Positions 23,072 to 33,861 of a stretch of DNA of 64,000 nt are shown here, one piece after another. Source of the stretch: Dipteronia dyeriana (lineage: Eukaryota; Streptophyta; Magnoliopsida; Sapindales; Sapindaceae); the NCBI GenBank assembly GCA_032871835.1, contig CM065299.1, positions 4,187,001-4,251,000 on the forward strand. Reading direction: 5' to 3'. The notes beneath the pieces are model-generated. The model did not search any database, had not been told where the DNA came from, and worked only from the letters and a program-made list of their open reading frames with translations. A program made the translations under genes and the position numbers. Positions within the stretch are counted from its first letter, which is position 1, and each line of letters starts with the position of its first letter.

Positions 23072-24306
23072 CTTTGTTTGATTGCTTGACTTCTTTCAGG
23101 ATTGAACGATCTTCTCTTTTGTACTACCGGTTTGGCATTCGGGCTAACTGCTAGGTGGTGGGATATTATTCGGGCATCTATTCCGATCATATCTTCATGT
23201 CTCCAGACGAATACATCTTTGTATTCTCTAAGCAAATTGGTCAATTCTCGTTTGATTTTTTCTTCCAAGTTGGCCCCGATCTTGACTTTCCTGTCCGGTT
23301 TGTCTTCTTCGAGTAGTATTTCGACCACTTCTGTATTGTATTCATTCGAGCCCTCCCTTGGATCTAGTTCGAATGACAAAGATTCTTCACTCTCATTTGG
23401 CTGCATTAGGGTGCACACTTGTTCTTCATCATGCTTGTCTCTGTATACCGACAGGTTTGCTCTTCGGGCCATCTCTTGGGATCCCTTGACTATCCTAACC
23501 CCTTGTTCTGTTGGGAACTTGATCATTAATGTGTAAGTGGTCGTCACGGCTCTTGTTTTATTCAGGAATAGCATACCCAATAACGCATTATACGGCCAAT
23601 TATCCAAATCAACTACCACGAAGTCGAGCAGGACAGTCCTCTGGCATGGTGCCGTTCCGATCTTCACAGGTAATTTGGCCGTCAAGAGAGACCTGACTTC
23701 TATTCCCCCAAATCCTCTTAATGGAGTATGGAAAGACTGTAAATCTTTTCGGTCAAATCTTAGCTGGTAGTATACGGCCACGCTTAAGATGCATGCTGAA
23801 CTTCCATTATCTATTAAAATTCTCCGAACTTCCTTATGGCCAATCCGGGCGCTTATAACCAAAGCGTCATTAGATCGAACATCGACGCATTGGGAATCTG
23901 CCTTTGTGAAGACTATCTGGTCCCATCCTTCCTTTACCCTCTTCGGGTCTGGTTCAACTGAATTCACGTCGAAGTTATTCCTGGTTTCTACTGCTTTTCG
24001 GACTTTTTGAGCCCGTTCTCGGTTGCTCATCCCAGTAGAAGGTCCTCCGAAGATTGTATGTATTACTTGATTGGCTTCGGGGCTGGCTCTTCGGTTTTGA
24101 CCAGGGTTGTGATCAGCCTTGGCTTTTTTGACTTCCGATCCCTCATCTTTTTTCAAGACTACATCCCGCAGGTGCCCTTCCCGAATAAGGGTTTCTATGT
24201 AGTCTCTGAGTTGAAAACACTTTGAAGTTTCATGCCCGGTCTCTTTATGAAACCTGCAATACTTTGTTGTATCTCTCCGTGCGAACTGTGACTGTCGCCG
24301 CAGTTC
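23056..24306 (-). pseudogene. gag zinc-finger tail and aspartic protease
   Basis: In frame with gag after a single stop at 24307. Just after that stop there is a CX2HX4GHX4C knuckle (YCRFHKETGHETSKCF, about 24220-24270). The protease is near 23800, with RRILIDNGSSACIL as its active-site motif. The D-N-G triplet takes the place of the usual D-T/S-G, which may be a lineage feature or damage. The frame then leads into reverse transcriptase and closes at 23056. Confidence 0.8.
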
Positions 24307-25761
24307 TTATACCATATTCTTTTCTTTCAGGATGGCTAGAATTTCTTCTTGTTTCTTCCGAAGAGGGGTGTAATTGGTGTATCTGCTGTGGTATTTCTCT
24401 GTGGAGCTTTCGGCTTTGTGCCTATTACCCCCATCCTTATTTTTCTCCTTGCTGTTCCCTTTCTGTTTTTCTTTTTGATTCTGCCCCTTGGATTCGGTAT
24501 TTCTCTGTTCGGGCTTTCCTCCATGCATATAGCTTCCTCCTGTAGCTAACTCTTTTTCCTCAGCCAGAGCGTATCCTCCCGCCATATCCATCATGTCGGC
24601 ATACCTTGTCAGCCGTGCTCTTCTCAAATCGAAGGATAATCGTCCATTCTGCAAGTTATTGGTGAAGGCAGCAATAATGGCTTCATCATTAGCGCTGCCA
24701 ATCTCTGATACTGCTTGGCCAAACCGGCCCAAGTATTTTTTTAATGACTCGTCCTTCCCCTGTTTTATTTGAGAGAGGTAGGCCACCGACTTCTTTCTGT
24801 GAACGTTGCTCAGGAATTGCCTTAAGAAGCTCCTGCTTAACTCGCTGAAATTTTCGATGCTTGCCGGAGGTAGTCTTCCGAACCATCTTGAGCCTGTGTC
24901 CCCGAGTGTTTGTGGAAAGTTGAGACACAACAGGGGGTCACTGCGGGCATATTGAGCCATGGCACTTTTATAGCGTCTAACGTGCTCCTTTGGATCTGTA
25001 TCTTTTTTGAATTGTTCCACATGCGGCATCCTGAATCTTTCTGGAAAAAGGGTCCGCAAAATTTCCCTGGTAAATGGACTGTCGGAGTCATCGTCGGATA
25101 GATCGTTGTAACCGTAACGTCTGAAAAATGCCTCCATCTGTCGCCTATTATTCTCTACTTCTCGGGTTAGGCTCTGGATTGTAATATCTCTGTCCCCTAC
25201 CGGGCTTCCTTGACGGTTGAACCGTTGGGTGACTGACATTCTTTCCTCAGATTCTTCACTCTGATGCCGGAACCCTCGTGTGACTCCATGATGACGTTTA
25301 CGGTGGTGTTGATCACTGTCTTCTGATGATGATCGTCCTCTGCGCCGATCGTATTTACGATGTCTGGCACGTACTGTTTGATTGCGATCCAGCTTTTGGT
25401 GATTCTCCTCTAGTGTTTTCTGTCCAGCTGGATTGATTGGGGAAGAGTTCCTTCTGGTTTCTGGCATAGTTATTCCTGGTCCTACCACCATTGAACGGAG
25501 CCTCGCGGGTGGAGGATTGGGTGTATGCCCTCCTGCAGCCAGTAGGTCAATCCCTTCCTTTGCTGCGTCCGTCACCAATTGTTTTAGGGCTTCTTGGAAA
25601 CGCAGTGTAAGATCTCTGCTGGTTGGAGGAACTTGCTGGATCCCTGCCAGGTGCGCAGGTTGGTTTTCTGTGTTTGCTGTAGGATTTTGTGACGTATTGC
25701 CAGTATGAAAATCGCCTGGTGATCTTTGGCCATTCCCTGAACTACTTCTGCTTCCAACCAT
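24307..25761 (-). CDS. gag polyprotein of the Tat element (open, stop before zinc finger)
   Basis: 484 codons from an ATG at 25761, about 50 bp after the primer site. A low-complexity N-terminal region rich in Arg and Ser is followed by the retrotransposon gag core (RMPHVEQFKKDTDPKEHVRR, then LPPASIENFSELSRSFLRQF and YLSQIKQGKDESLKKYLGRF). The C-terminus is a Lys/Glu/Asn-rich charged region. It ends at TAA 24307-24309, while the zinc knuckle and protease continue in the same frame, so this stop probably truncates an original gag-pol frame. An alternative is programmed readthrough. Confidence 0.85.
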   Translation of the reverse strand: MVGSRSSSGNGQRSPGDFHTGNTSQNPTANTENQPAHLAGIQQVPPTSRDLTLRFQEALKQLVTDAAKEGIDLLAAGGHTPNPPPARLRSMVVGPGITMPETRRNSSPINPAGQKTLEENHQKLDRNQTVRARHRKYDRRRGRSSSEDSDQHHRKRHHGVTRGFRHQSEESEERMSVTQRFNRQGSPVGDRDITIQSLTREVENNRRQMEAFFRRYGYNDLSDDDSDSPFTREILRTLFPERFRMPHVEQFKKDTDPKEHVRRYKSAMAQYARSDPLLCLNFPQTLGDTGSRWFGRLPPASIENFSELSRSFLRQFLSNVHRKKSVAYLSQIKQGKDESLKKYLGRFGQAVSEIGSANDEAIIAAFTNNLQNGRLSFDLRRARLTRYADMMDMAGGYALAEEKELATGGSYMHGGKPEQRNTESKGQNQKEKQKGNSKEKNKDGGNRHKAESSTEKYHSRYTNYTPLRKKQEEILAILKEKNMV

Positions 25762-25791
25762 TGCTTTCTAACAAATTCGGAGGTTCAACCC

Positions 25792-25808
25792 CCTCCTTCT
25801 AGCGTCAA
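25792..25808 (-). other. primer binding site candidate
   Basis: On the minus strand, TTGACGCTAGAAGGAGG begins one base after the 5' LTR end. It looks like a TGGCGCTAGAAGGAGG-type tRNA 3'-end complement with one change at the usually invariant TGG. The tRNA is not assigned. Confidence 0.6.
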
Positions 25809-25809
25809 T

Positions 25810-26674
25810 TGTTGACTTCGATTTCTGGATTATGCCAGAAAAGCCAACAAGGATTGGATTTTTACTATTGATTCAAAGAGAAAGAGATGCAGATAGAGTA
25901 ACAAAGACAGATTTTACGTGGTAAAACTCCGATGGTAGGAGAAACATACACGGGTGGTTGAATGATCAACCAAGCCAAAATCCACTAAGAGAATAAGACG
26001 TTTTACAAGCTCTCGATCTCCCTTTTTCTCTCTGTAATGTTTGTGATTACTGTATGTTATATTGCCTATATCTTTCTTAGCCAGATTATGGGTCTATTTA
26101 TATGCTTATAGAACCCTAATCCGCTTTGTACAAGTAATACAATATATTTGTATTTAATTGTGATTTGGTTACTTGCTTGAGGTTGATTTGTCTTCTTTCC
26201 TGTTTCGGAGTCTCTTATGGAAATCGAGTGGGATTCTAGTAGTGTAGTTCAATTTGACTTGTTTCCTTATAAGAATGTAGTCTTCGAAAAGGAATCAAGT
26301 TGTTTCCTGATTGGGGGACTCTTTTAACTTAAAGGTCCATTATTTGGGATTCCTTCATGACGACTATCTTCGCGTATTTAATGACTAACCAGTATGATAA
26401 GTTCTTATTCGGGTTGTATTTACTCCCGAGTAGGAATGATACCTGATGGTCCCGAGTAGTGCCGTTTGAGCCCGAGTGGAAGCGTTGTTTTAACCAGTCC
26501 CGGGTGTTGTTAACTGATCCCGAGTAGGTCTTTATTCTGTATATGCTTACTCGGGCTTGCTCCTCTTTAATGATGCCTTGTAGGATATTTCCCGGATGCC
26601 CATCTAAGCATACACCTGGCTATTTTTTCCTCCCTGTCAATGACGTGTATACTTGGTAAAATTTACATACAACA
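25810..26674 (-). repeat. 5' LTR (element orientation)
   Basis: 865 bp and the partner of 14731-15563. It carries the additional ~32-bp segment near 26450 built from CCCGAGT-type motifs. It is the promoter LTR of the element. Confidence 0.93.
26094..26102 (-). promoter_or_regulatory. TATA box in the 5' LTR
   Basis: Minus-strand TATAAATAG, conserved in the other LTR at 15015-15023. Transcription of the element would start about 30 bp further toward lower coordinates. Confidence 0.55.
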
Positions 26675-26679
26675 ATGTG
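26675..26679. repeat. target site duplication of the LTR element, right copy
   Basis: ATGTG directly after the right LTR, identical to 14726-14730. Confidence 0.9.
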
Positions 26680-27100
26680 AAATACATTTTTTTTTATTTC
26701 CAAATCATTGGTTTTTATAAACCTTTTTATTGAAATCCATACACTAAAAACTAACCTGGCAACTATATAGGTCTTGTATAGTAACTGAACCCGGACTAAA
26801 AATATTATCAAGGTGTAACTATAAAATTAATGTGGATTAATAATTATCGGGCCGTAACTATAAACGCCTCTAGTCGTAAAAGGTTCTTTTTTTTTCATAA
26901 CATTTGTCGGACATGTTTTTTTTTCAACCTAAAAAACGGAAATACTTGTTTTGTTAACACCATTTAATACATTGTTTCATAGATTAAGACATGAAATATA
27001 ATAGTTGTACTATGTTTGGCAAGTCTGAAGCTCGGAGCCTTGGAGGATCGTTTAATTTTGTATTAGTTTATAAAATTTACAATAGTAATAGTGATAAACT
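26680..27100. other. intergenic, no gene recognised
   Basis: Continuation of the AT-rich DNA into which the LTR element inserted. No ORF with a recognisable domain. Confidence 0.4.
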
Positions 27101-27642
27101 AAGGGTATCTCAACCTTTGGCACCATTTTGTTGCAACTTTACAGCAAATTCCACTCCATCATCTCCAACCAATTGCAACAAATTTTACTCTAAAAAGAAT
27201 ATTCTATAAATATTATCTTTTTCATTGATTCTCAACAATTAACATTTCACCCTCAATTAACAAAATATTACGAAATTAACATTGATTCTCAACAATTAAC
27301 ATTCCACCCCTTAATTACGAAATATATATTAACCAAAAACATTAAATAATTATAAGGATATAATTGTAATAAATTATATTTAATATGATAGAACTGTTAT
27401 TTGATAATTTTATAAATTGAGGGATCAAATCGTAAGAGTATTAAAGATTGTTGGTTAAAGTGTAAATTAAGAAAATATGAGGGACAAAAAAAATAGAGGC
27501 CATCAAAGTAGCGCAATCTACACTTTACGCTACTTCCGGTGCAACAATTCCTTTGGCTCCACTATGGCGTAGATAATGCAGCAAGGTTGGAGAGGATTTT
27601 GGCTCCACTTTAGAGATTGGTGTTAAAGTTGGAGATGGTCTA
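27101..27642. mobile_element. MITE-like element with CTAAG...CTTAG-type ends
   Basis: The left end CTAAGGGTATCTCAACC and the right end, read inversely as CTTAGACCATCTCCAACTTT, form imperfect terminal inverted repeats. The inner parts share TTGGCACCAT / TTAACACCAAT. It has no coding capacity and no clear target duplication. Confidence 0.55.
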
Positions 27643-28040
27643 AGAATTATGAAAAGTGTTCACATAAATTGTATGAAATTTGTCTTTGACTATAAACGAA
27701 GTTTTAGTTGCTAATATGTAGTAAATACATTATAAAATTTCAGTTTAGTCTATAACTAAAAAATTATTGAAATACTGCTCTAAAATAAAAAATAAAAACA
27801 CATTGTTTTCATCCTTAAATAGAAAATTGTTGAAATACCCTTCAAAAACCCTTCTTCTTCTTTTTTACCAAAACCATTTCCACTTCTTTTTTGAGAACAT
27901 ATATCACATTCCAATGTTTTATTATTTTTGGTTCCCTAAAAATCGTAACAACGCATCCACAGGGTAGCATGAGTGTCATCTCTGATAAGCGTATGCCACG
28001 CCGACAAAGGTGGGGGCCTGTATAGTAAGGGAGAGTTTAG

Positions 28041-28447
28041 GGGAGACAATTACTTGTTAAATTGAAATTTTGTTTATGAATAAAATTAAATTCTAATGTA
28101 TTGGGCTACTTTTGATTTTATTTCTTACCAAATTAATAAACACCCTACGGTGATATATATATATATATACATTTACATATGAACAAATGTACGCAATTAT
28201 GTCATTTGTAAACCAAACAAATTTCAAACCCCTCATACATAAAGTAAACAACTTGTAAACACGCGTAACAGAAACAAAAATGAGGGATTCAAAAAAAATA
28301 TTGAAAAACAATATGAGACCTAAACAAAAGAGCGTGTATGATATACAGTCCAATTACACCTTCAATATAGGCTATGTTTTAGTTAATTTAATTATATAAA
28401 TATATAATTATAAACTAAAAAAATGTAAAGATCCAGCGTATATGTAG

Positions 28448-28490
<43 letters not shown>

Positions 28491-28857
28491 CTCCTTCCAC
28501 CCAAATAAGATTGTCTATACTATCTACATGCACATGCAATGCATGATATGTCCACTAGTTCACATGTACGGTTAATAAAACACATATTTGTCATTGTGAT
28601 CGGAAAAGGCAAACTATGTTGCTCCATGTTCCCCTGTTTGGATCATGTTCCATTCAGCTCTCATATGAAACAGAAACCAATGAAAGCGGCAAAAATCTCC
28701 AACGTAGAAACCCCAAATACAACGATAGGGTGATCTCCTTGGAAATCCTAATAAATATACTAGTATATCCACATAAATCTGAAGATAATGTTAGTAAACA
28801 TTACCCAATACAAAAACTACATATGCAAACAAAATTATCCTGAAATTTTGTAATTAA
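28041..28857. repeat. direct duplication, copy A (~817 bp)
   Basis: Starts GGGAGACAATTACTTG and is repeated from 28858. It includes an (AT)n run (28451-28488) absent from copy B and the block CATGCACATGCAATGCATG. No gene is recognised in it; short frames at 28539-28843 are not conserved in the other copies. Confidence 0.8.
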
Positions 28858-29555
28858 GGGAGACAATTACTTATTAATTGAAATTTTGTTTATGATTAAA
28901 ATTAAATTCTAATGAATTGGTTTACTTTTGATTATTATTTTTTTCATAAACACCCTACACTAATAGATATACACTTACATGTGAACTAATGTATGCAATT
29001 ATGTGATTGGTAAACCAAACAAATTTCAAACACGTCATAGGTAAAGTAGACAACTTATAAACATATGTAACATGAATGGAGGTGAGTGATTAAAATAAAT
29101 CTTTAAAAAAACATGAGTCATAAACAAAAAAACATGTATTATATACTGTCCAACTGCATCTGCAATAAAAGGTCATGTTTTAATTAATTTAATTATATAA
29201 ATATATAGTTATATACTTAAAAAATGTAAAGATTTAGTATAATTCATGTAATTATATATTTCTCCTTACACCCCAAATAAGATTGTTTATAATATCCACA
29301 TGCACATGCAATACAAGATATGTCCACTAGTCCACTTGTACAATTAATAAAACACATATTTGTTAGTGTAATTCTTGTTATCATAAATTAAACATATAAG
29401 ATTTACCATAAATTATCATTGTTACCAGAAAAAGCAATCTATGCTGCTCCTGATTCCCTTTCTGTTTGAATCATGTTCCATTCAACTCTCGTACAAAACA
29501 AAAACATTGAAAGCAACGTAATATCTCCGATGTAGAAACCCCAAATACAACGAAG
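28858..29555. repeat. direct duplication, copy B
   Basis: Tandem to copy A at an offset of 817 bp. Shared landmarks are GGGAGACAATTACTT, ATATGTCCACTAGT and GTAGAAACCCCAAATACAA. It diverges by many substitutions and by an insertion near 29370-29420 that copy C also has. Confidence 0.8.
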
Positions 29556-29711
29556 ATGTATAGCGCTAAGGACAATGCCTTTCAGCCTTCTCATTTCTTC
29601 AAAGTCTTCAAACCTCTCTCAAACATTATCTCCAACTTCAAAACGTGTACTACATCTTCAGAAAGTTTCACATCAGTTGAGTCTCGTTTAGTTCACATTG
29701 GATTCATTTGA
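29556..29711 (+). other. small ORF, weak B3-domain resemblance
   Basis: A 51-codon frame starting ATGTATAGC whose N-terminal part reads FQPSHFFKVFKPLSNII. A PxFFK(V/L) stretch near the N-terminus is common in plant B3 DNA-binding domains. The rest of such a domain is absent, so this is at most a fragment. It could equally be chance. Confidence 0.2.
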
Positions 29712-29934
29712 AAATACGAATCAAAACCTAACAAGTAACTCTCTGTTGATGGCGTTGAAGGCTTTTCCGGCTATTTTCTCACTCAAGTCACTTTTCTGTT
29801 TATATTAAAGTGAGAGCTCTATTAGAACTTTGGGACGAATTCCCTCTCTAACTGACTTGCCTCGTCATATTTCTTAAGAGTCAATGAGAGTGCAGTATTG
29901 GAATTCACTGTGCTAGTTGTTTTGTTTTATCAAA

Positions 29935-30262
29935 AGAATTGGTACTTTGTGATTGTGGAACTAACTTAACGGATGTATGCACCAGTTGGATCACAATATA
30001 ATGCTTATATATATAAACAGATTCATATTGTAAAAAAAAAAAAATTAACACTATCAGTCAACCACTCCCTCTTCACAAAACAAACTTTCATGTACAAGTG
30101 CTCACATGTCATCTTTGGAAACTTTAAAAAATATCAAAGCAAATTTCATATTTTGTGCTTACATGGATGATAGATAATCAATAGCTGCTTTTTAATTTGT
30201 TCATACTTTAACGTTTTATCATATATATTGTCGTCTATACATGAATCCTACCGGTATACATC
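29935..30262 (+). pseudogene. relic of the SPARK gene 3' end (copy 1)
   Basis: Matches the SPARK gene in two parts. One part is around the 12-nt exon 5 (GCACCAGTTGGATCACAA at 29979-29996, donor lost). The other is intron 7 and the start of exon 8 (GCTCACATGTCATC, then GTCTATACATG). The coding part of exon 8 is missing: ATACATG runs directly into AATCCTACCGG, which corresponds to sequence around and after the stop codon. Confidence 0.8.
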
Positions 30263-30608
30263 TGATATGTCCACTAGTTTATTTATACAGTTAATAAAAC
30301 ACGTATTTGTTAGTGTACTTCATGTTATCATAAACTAAAAATATAAGATTTATCATAATTTATCATTGTGATCGGAAAAGGCAAACTATGGTGCACACGG
30401 TTCCCTTACTGTTTGAATCATGTTCCATTCAACTCTCATATGAAACAGAAACCAATGAAAGCGGCGAAATATCTTCAATGTAGAAACCCCAAATACAATG
30501 AAGATGAACCAAACTAGGTGATCTCCTTAGAAATCCTAATAAATATACTGGTAAATTCACATAAATCTAAAGACGATATTAGTAAATATCACCCAATACA
30601 AAAACTGT
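30263..30608. repeat. dispersed copy C of the 28041/28858 repeat
   Basis: Matches copy A from about 28543 to 28826 (GATCGGAAAAGGCAAACTAT, then ATGAAACAGAAACCAATGAA) and follows directly after the SPARK relic. Confidence 0.75.
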
Positions 30609-30774
30609 AGATGAAGCAAAATTCCCTCATGAACAACTTTTATAACTGTCCTCATAAGCAACTTGTAAGCAATTTCCCAAAGAAAAATAAATTATACTTT
30701 CTTACCCATTCGTAGCCAATCAAATAAAGATTTTGATCACCAAAACCCAGATTCTACATGCATAACCTTGAAAA

Positions 30775-30900
30775 AGGAATAAATCAATAGGAGGAATAAA
30801 GTTCAAAATGAAACAAATTAACAAATACTTAGTCTATAAGGATAGACCTTATGACATACCTAGTGATACCTCAGTCCCCAATCTTCATACATGTTCAATA
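30775..30900. repeat. 126-bp direct repeat, copy 1
   Basis: Begins AGGAATAAATCAATAGGAGG and ends CTTCATACATGTTCAATA. It is repeated almost perfectly at 31123-31248. Confidence 0.9.
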
Positions 30901-31122
30901 GATCATCAAAATGTTGTTCAAAACACATAAGGTGAACCAAATATACTGAAATTGAGGAAGATACTTTTGGAGTATCGATAAACTAACCACGAAATAACGG
31001 AAAGAAAAAAACATTAGATACGTATCCAATTTATACCCAAATAGAAGATTATATAATTTTAGACACTTGATTTATATGAAAACTGAACCTAATTAATATC
31101 TTACACTTAATCAAATAAAGTT

Positions 31123-31248
31123 AGGAATAAATCAATAGGAGGAATAAAGTTCAAAATGAAACAAATTAACAAATACTTAGTCTATAACGATAGACCATAT
31201 GGCATACCTAGTGATACCTCAGTCCCCAATCTTCATACATGTTCAATA
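31123..31248. repeat. 126-bp direct repeat, copy 2
   Basis: Partner of 30775-30900 at a 348-bp offset with only a few differences. The pararetrovirus insertion follows it closely. Confidence 0.9.
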
Positions 31249-31330
31249 ATATAATATTGATTTTGGATAATAATATATAATAATAACATATTTTGTATAA
31301 TATAATATATATAATATAATATATTATTTC
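31249..31330. repeat. TA-rich tract at the left viral junction
   Basis: Almost pure A/T (ATAATATATATAATATAATA-like) directly before the first recognisable viral sequence. The right end of the viral insert meets a pure (AT)n run. Confidence 0.7.
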
Positions 31331-32986
31331 TTCAGGAAGAATCATAATAATAGATATAAGCTAGACGAAGAGAGGGACTTTTCAAAATTATGGCAAACAA
31401 AAATATCTGATAACACTCCAGCTAGACTTTCTTCTGCTATTTCTATTTGTCAAACCCAAACAAACAAAATACAGAACCTTGTTGAATACACCCATATCCC
31501 AAAATCAGCACAGATCACTGAAACCGCTCTCCCCTTGTTGAACCCTTATACCGTGTTCAAGCACAGCAGATCACTCTCCAGAAGAGTCACTGCCCTTGTC
31601 CAACATCGTTCTCCTCCGATAAAAGAGTATGTCCAATCCACTGCTTTGGATAATTGCTTGATCCCCGCCTCAGCAACTGAACAATATGTTGACCTAGAAA
31701 TTGGTCAACCCCTAATTGATCAATGGATCAAAGAAGGCTACTCTCATCTGCACATCGAAGCCATACGAATAATCCTTACCCTACATGGTAGAAAAGGATT
31801 ACCAGTCACTGCCAGGATTGCCGTTCTCAACACAATCTACAAACAATACGAGCACGCCATCATCGGAACGTGCCTGTCAACCCTTCATGCAGGAAGCATT
31901 TCGCTCACCTACTATCCCAATTTCAACATCCCTCTCAGGGATCTGAATCTTCACAACTGTCTCAAGATTCAACTTCAAATAGTAGGAGCTCCTATGATGC
32001 CGAATTCCTATATGGCAACGTTGCACCACCAGATTGCTTACAGGCTTCAAGATCATGCTCTTGATCTTCCCATCCCTGGACATACTGAAGATACCATCTT
32101 CATAAAAGCTGAAAGAGAAGATGAGGTTCCCACCATCATCCAGATTCCTAAACAGCTGCCCAGAGAAAAGCTCACAGAAATCATGCCTCTTAAGTGGATC
32201 ACTAACTATGAGAAAACCTTTCAAAACACCAGTCCTGTTGTCGCCACAGACACCAAATTCACCAAGTTAGCCGATGGATCCATCCAGACCACCTATGAAC
32301 AAATTGGCACTTCTGCGATACAAGTAACCAGTACCCCAGCCATAGAAACACCACCCAATGCTCCTCATGTTTTCCAAGTCCTCATGATTCGACCTGTCAC
32401 AACCGAAAAGGAGATTCCTATCCATCGTTTTGAACCTGATGGATCTCCTGTCTATATAGATAAGATCAACGGCCATTTCATATGGGACGTTGACCCTGAG
32501 ATGTGTGATGCAGACTGTGAATGTAGAGCTTGTTACAAACCACGAAAATCGCCTTGTAAACCCATTCGCTCTCACCAAGATCCTAAGGACCCTCACAGTC
32601 CTTGGATTGGTTTACAACCAATAAAAAACAAGCCTCTCTCTATCTATGATAGAGCTCTTCAAATCCTGAAGGATGAAGGATTACTTCTTGATGAGCCAAC
32701 AGAACCGAAACATATTCTGCCCCCAACTCCAGCTCTTGTGCCTTGCTTTATGACCTCTATCTATGATAAGGACTTTTCGCCTCTGGAATCCTCTTCAAAT
32801 CCAGAAAGGAACTTATTTTCCATACCTTTCATTCAATCTACTGAAGTCTTACCTGACGGATCTCTCAAACAGCCATCCCAGGCTGAACAAGTCCTCAACT
32901 GGCACACCCGTAACGCTACAGTCCAGAATAGAGTTCTCCACTCTATCGACCAGAAGATCGACCAGGTCTCACATCATGTTTCCTAA
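31331..32986 (+). pseudogene. pararetrovirus movement protein region
   Basis: The frame is open from the left junction to TAA at 32984-32986 but has no ATG at its start, so the 5' end is cut. The N-terminal half resembles caulimovirid 30K-type movement proteins (IGTCLSTLHAGSISLTYYPN and CLKIQLQIVGAPMMPNSY). Movement proteins carry viral genomes through plasmodesmata. The C-terminal part continues toward a coiled-coil segment (IDQKIDQVSHHV), which the stop interrupts. Confidence 0.8.
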
Positions 32987-33861
32987 CATGACCACCAACT
33001 TCAACATCTCGACACAACACTGCGCAACATGTATACAGACTTACAGTCGAGAGTTTCCTGGTTAGATGTTGATCTCCACCAGTACATCAACCAATGATAC
33101 TTTGGCCCTGAATTCGACAGCAAAGAAAGGGAAATCAGACAACTCAATGACCAGTTAGACCAAATAACTCGGGACCACTTTACTAGCACACCTTATATCC
33201 CAAGGCCACATCCATATTCTCCATCCTTGATCTTCCCAACTCAGTCGCCACCACCTCCTTCCAGGCCCCCTGACCAAACCCATTTTTTCAAATCAACTGG
33301 AGATCTTTTCAGAAAATACCCACCTCTACCTACACATCTTGAATAGCCTTCCTCAAGCAGGACGAAAAGGTCATCTCCCCGAAAAAAGAAACCACCAATC
33401 ACCCACAAGCATTCACCACCAGATCATCGGAAGCATGCCTTTTATGCAGCTTCTCATCAATTTTCCTCTCCGGGAACCTCTGAACCCACAGAATCCTCTT
33501 GTGATTCCCCCTCTTCATGGGAAACGTATTCCCCTGATACCTAGGGCTCTTCGGACTCCTCTGAACATGCGAATTACTCAGATCCAGACGCATTGCCAGA
33601 TCCCTCCCAGATCTTTTTGGCTTCCAGAGCTGATCCATAACCATCCACCCAGACAGTTGACACATCTGAATCTTCATATGAGACCTCTGTGGAACCAGCT
33701 CCTATGGTCGACAAAACCGCCTGACCAAAGGAACAGGGCCCAGGCCCCTCCTCAGAAACCTACAAATGGCCATTGGTTTTATTTTGACGACCTAGCTCCT
33801 CGACAATGGAGAAAAAGAATGTCAGAAATGAGCGTCTGGCTCGACCTGCAGACAGCAAAAC
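32987..33861 (+). pseudogene. pararetrovirus linker between movement and coat regions
   Basis: It continues the movement protein frame with stops at 33095, 33344, 33542, 33638, 33722, 33785 and 33863. The translation between stops is first coiled-coil-like and then Pro/Ser-rich, as is usual for caulimovirid linker regions. A frameshift lies between about 33785 and 33862. Confidence 0.65.

Larger units (their letters stand above)
14731..26674 (-). mobile_element. Ty3/gypsy LTR retrotransposon, Tat lineage, nearly complete
   Basis: An 11.9-kb element bounded by two LTRs with TGTTG...CAACA-type ends and a 5-bp duplication. It lies on the minus strand: LTR 25810-26674, primer site, gag, protease, reverse transcriptase, RNase H, a second RNase H, integrase, a long 3' region, polypurine tract, LTR 14731-15563. 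The second RNase H, the antisense ORF beyond integrase and the tandem repeat in the 3' region together identify the Tat (Retand/Ogre-type) group. Gag-pol is broken by stops and frameshifts, so the copy is not autonomous. The LTRs differ at about 20-25 positions by eye plus a ~32-bp indel, so the insertion is fairly young. Confidence 0.93.

Noticed and set aside
23102..24010. Plus-strand frames opposite protease and reverse transcriptase
   Set aside because: They are shadows of the minus-strand gag-pol frame, and the conserved motifs read on the minus strand.
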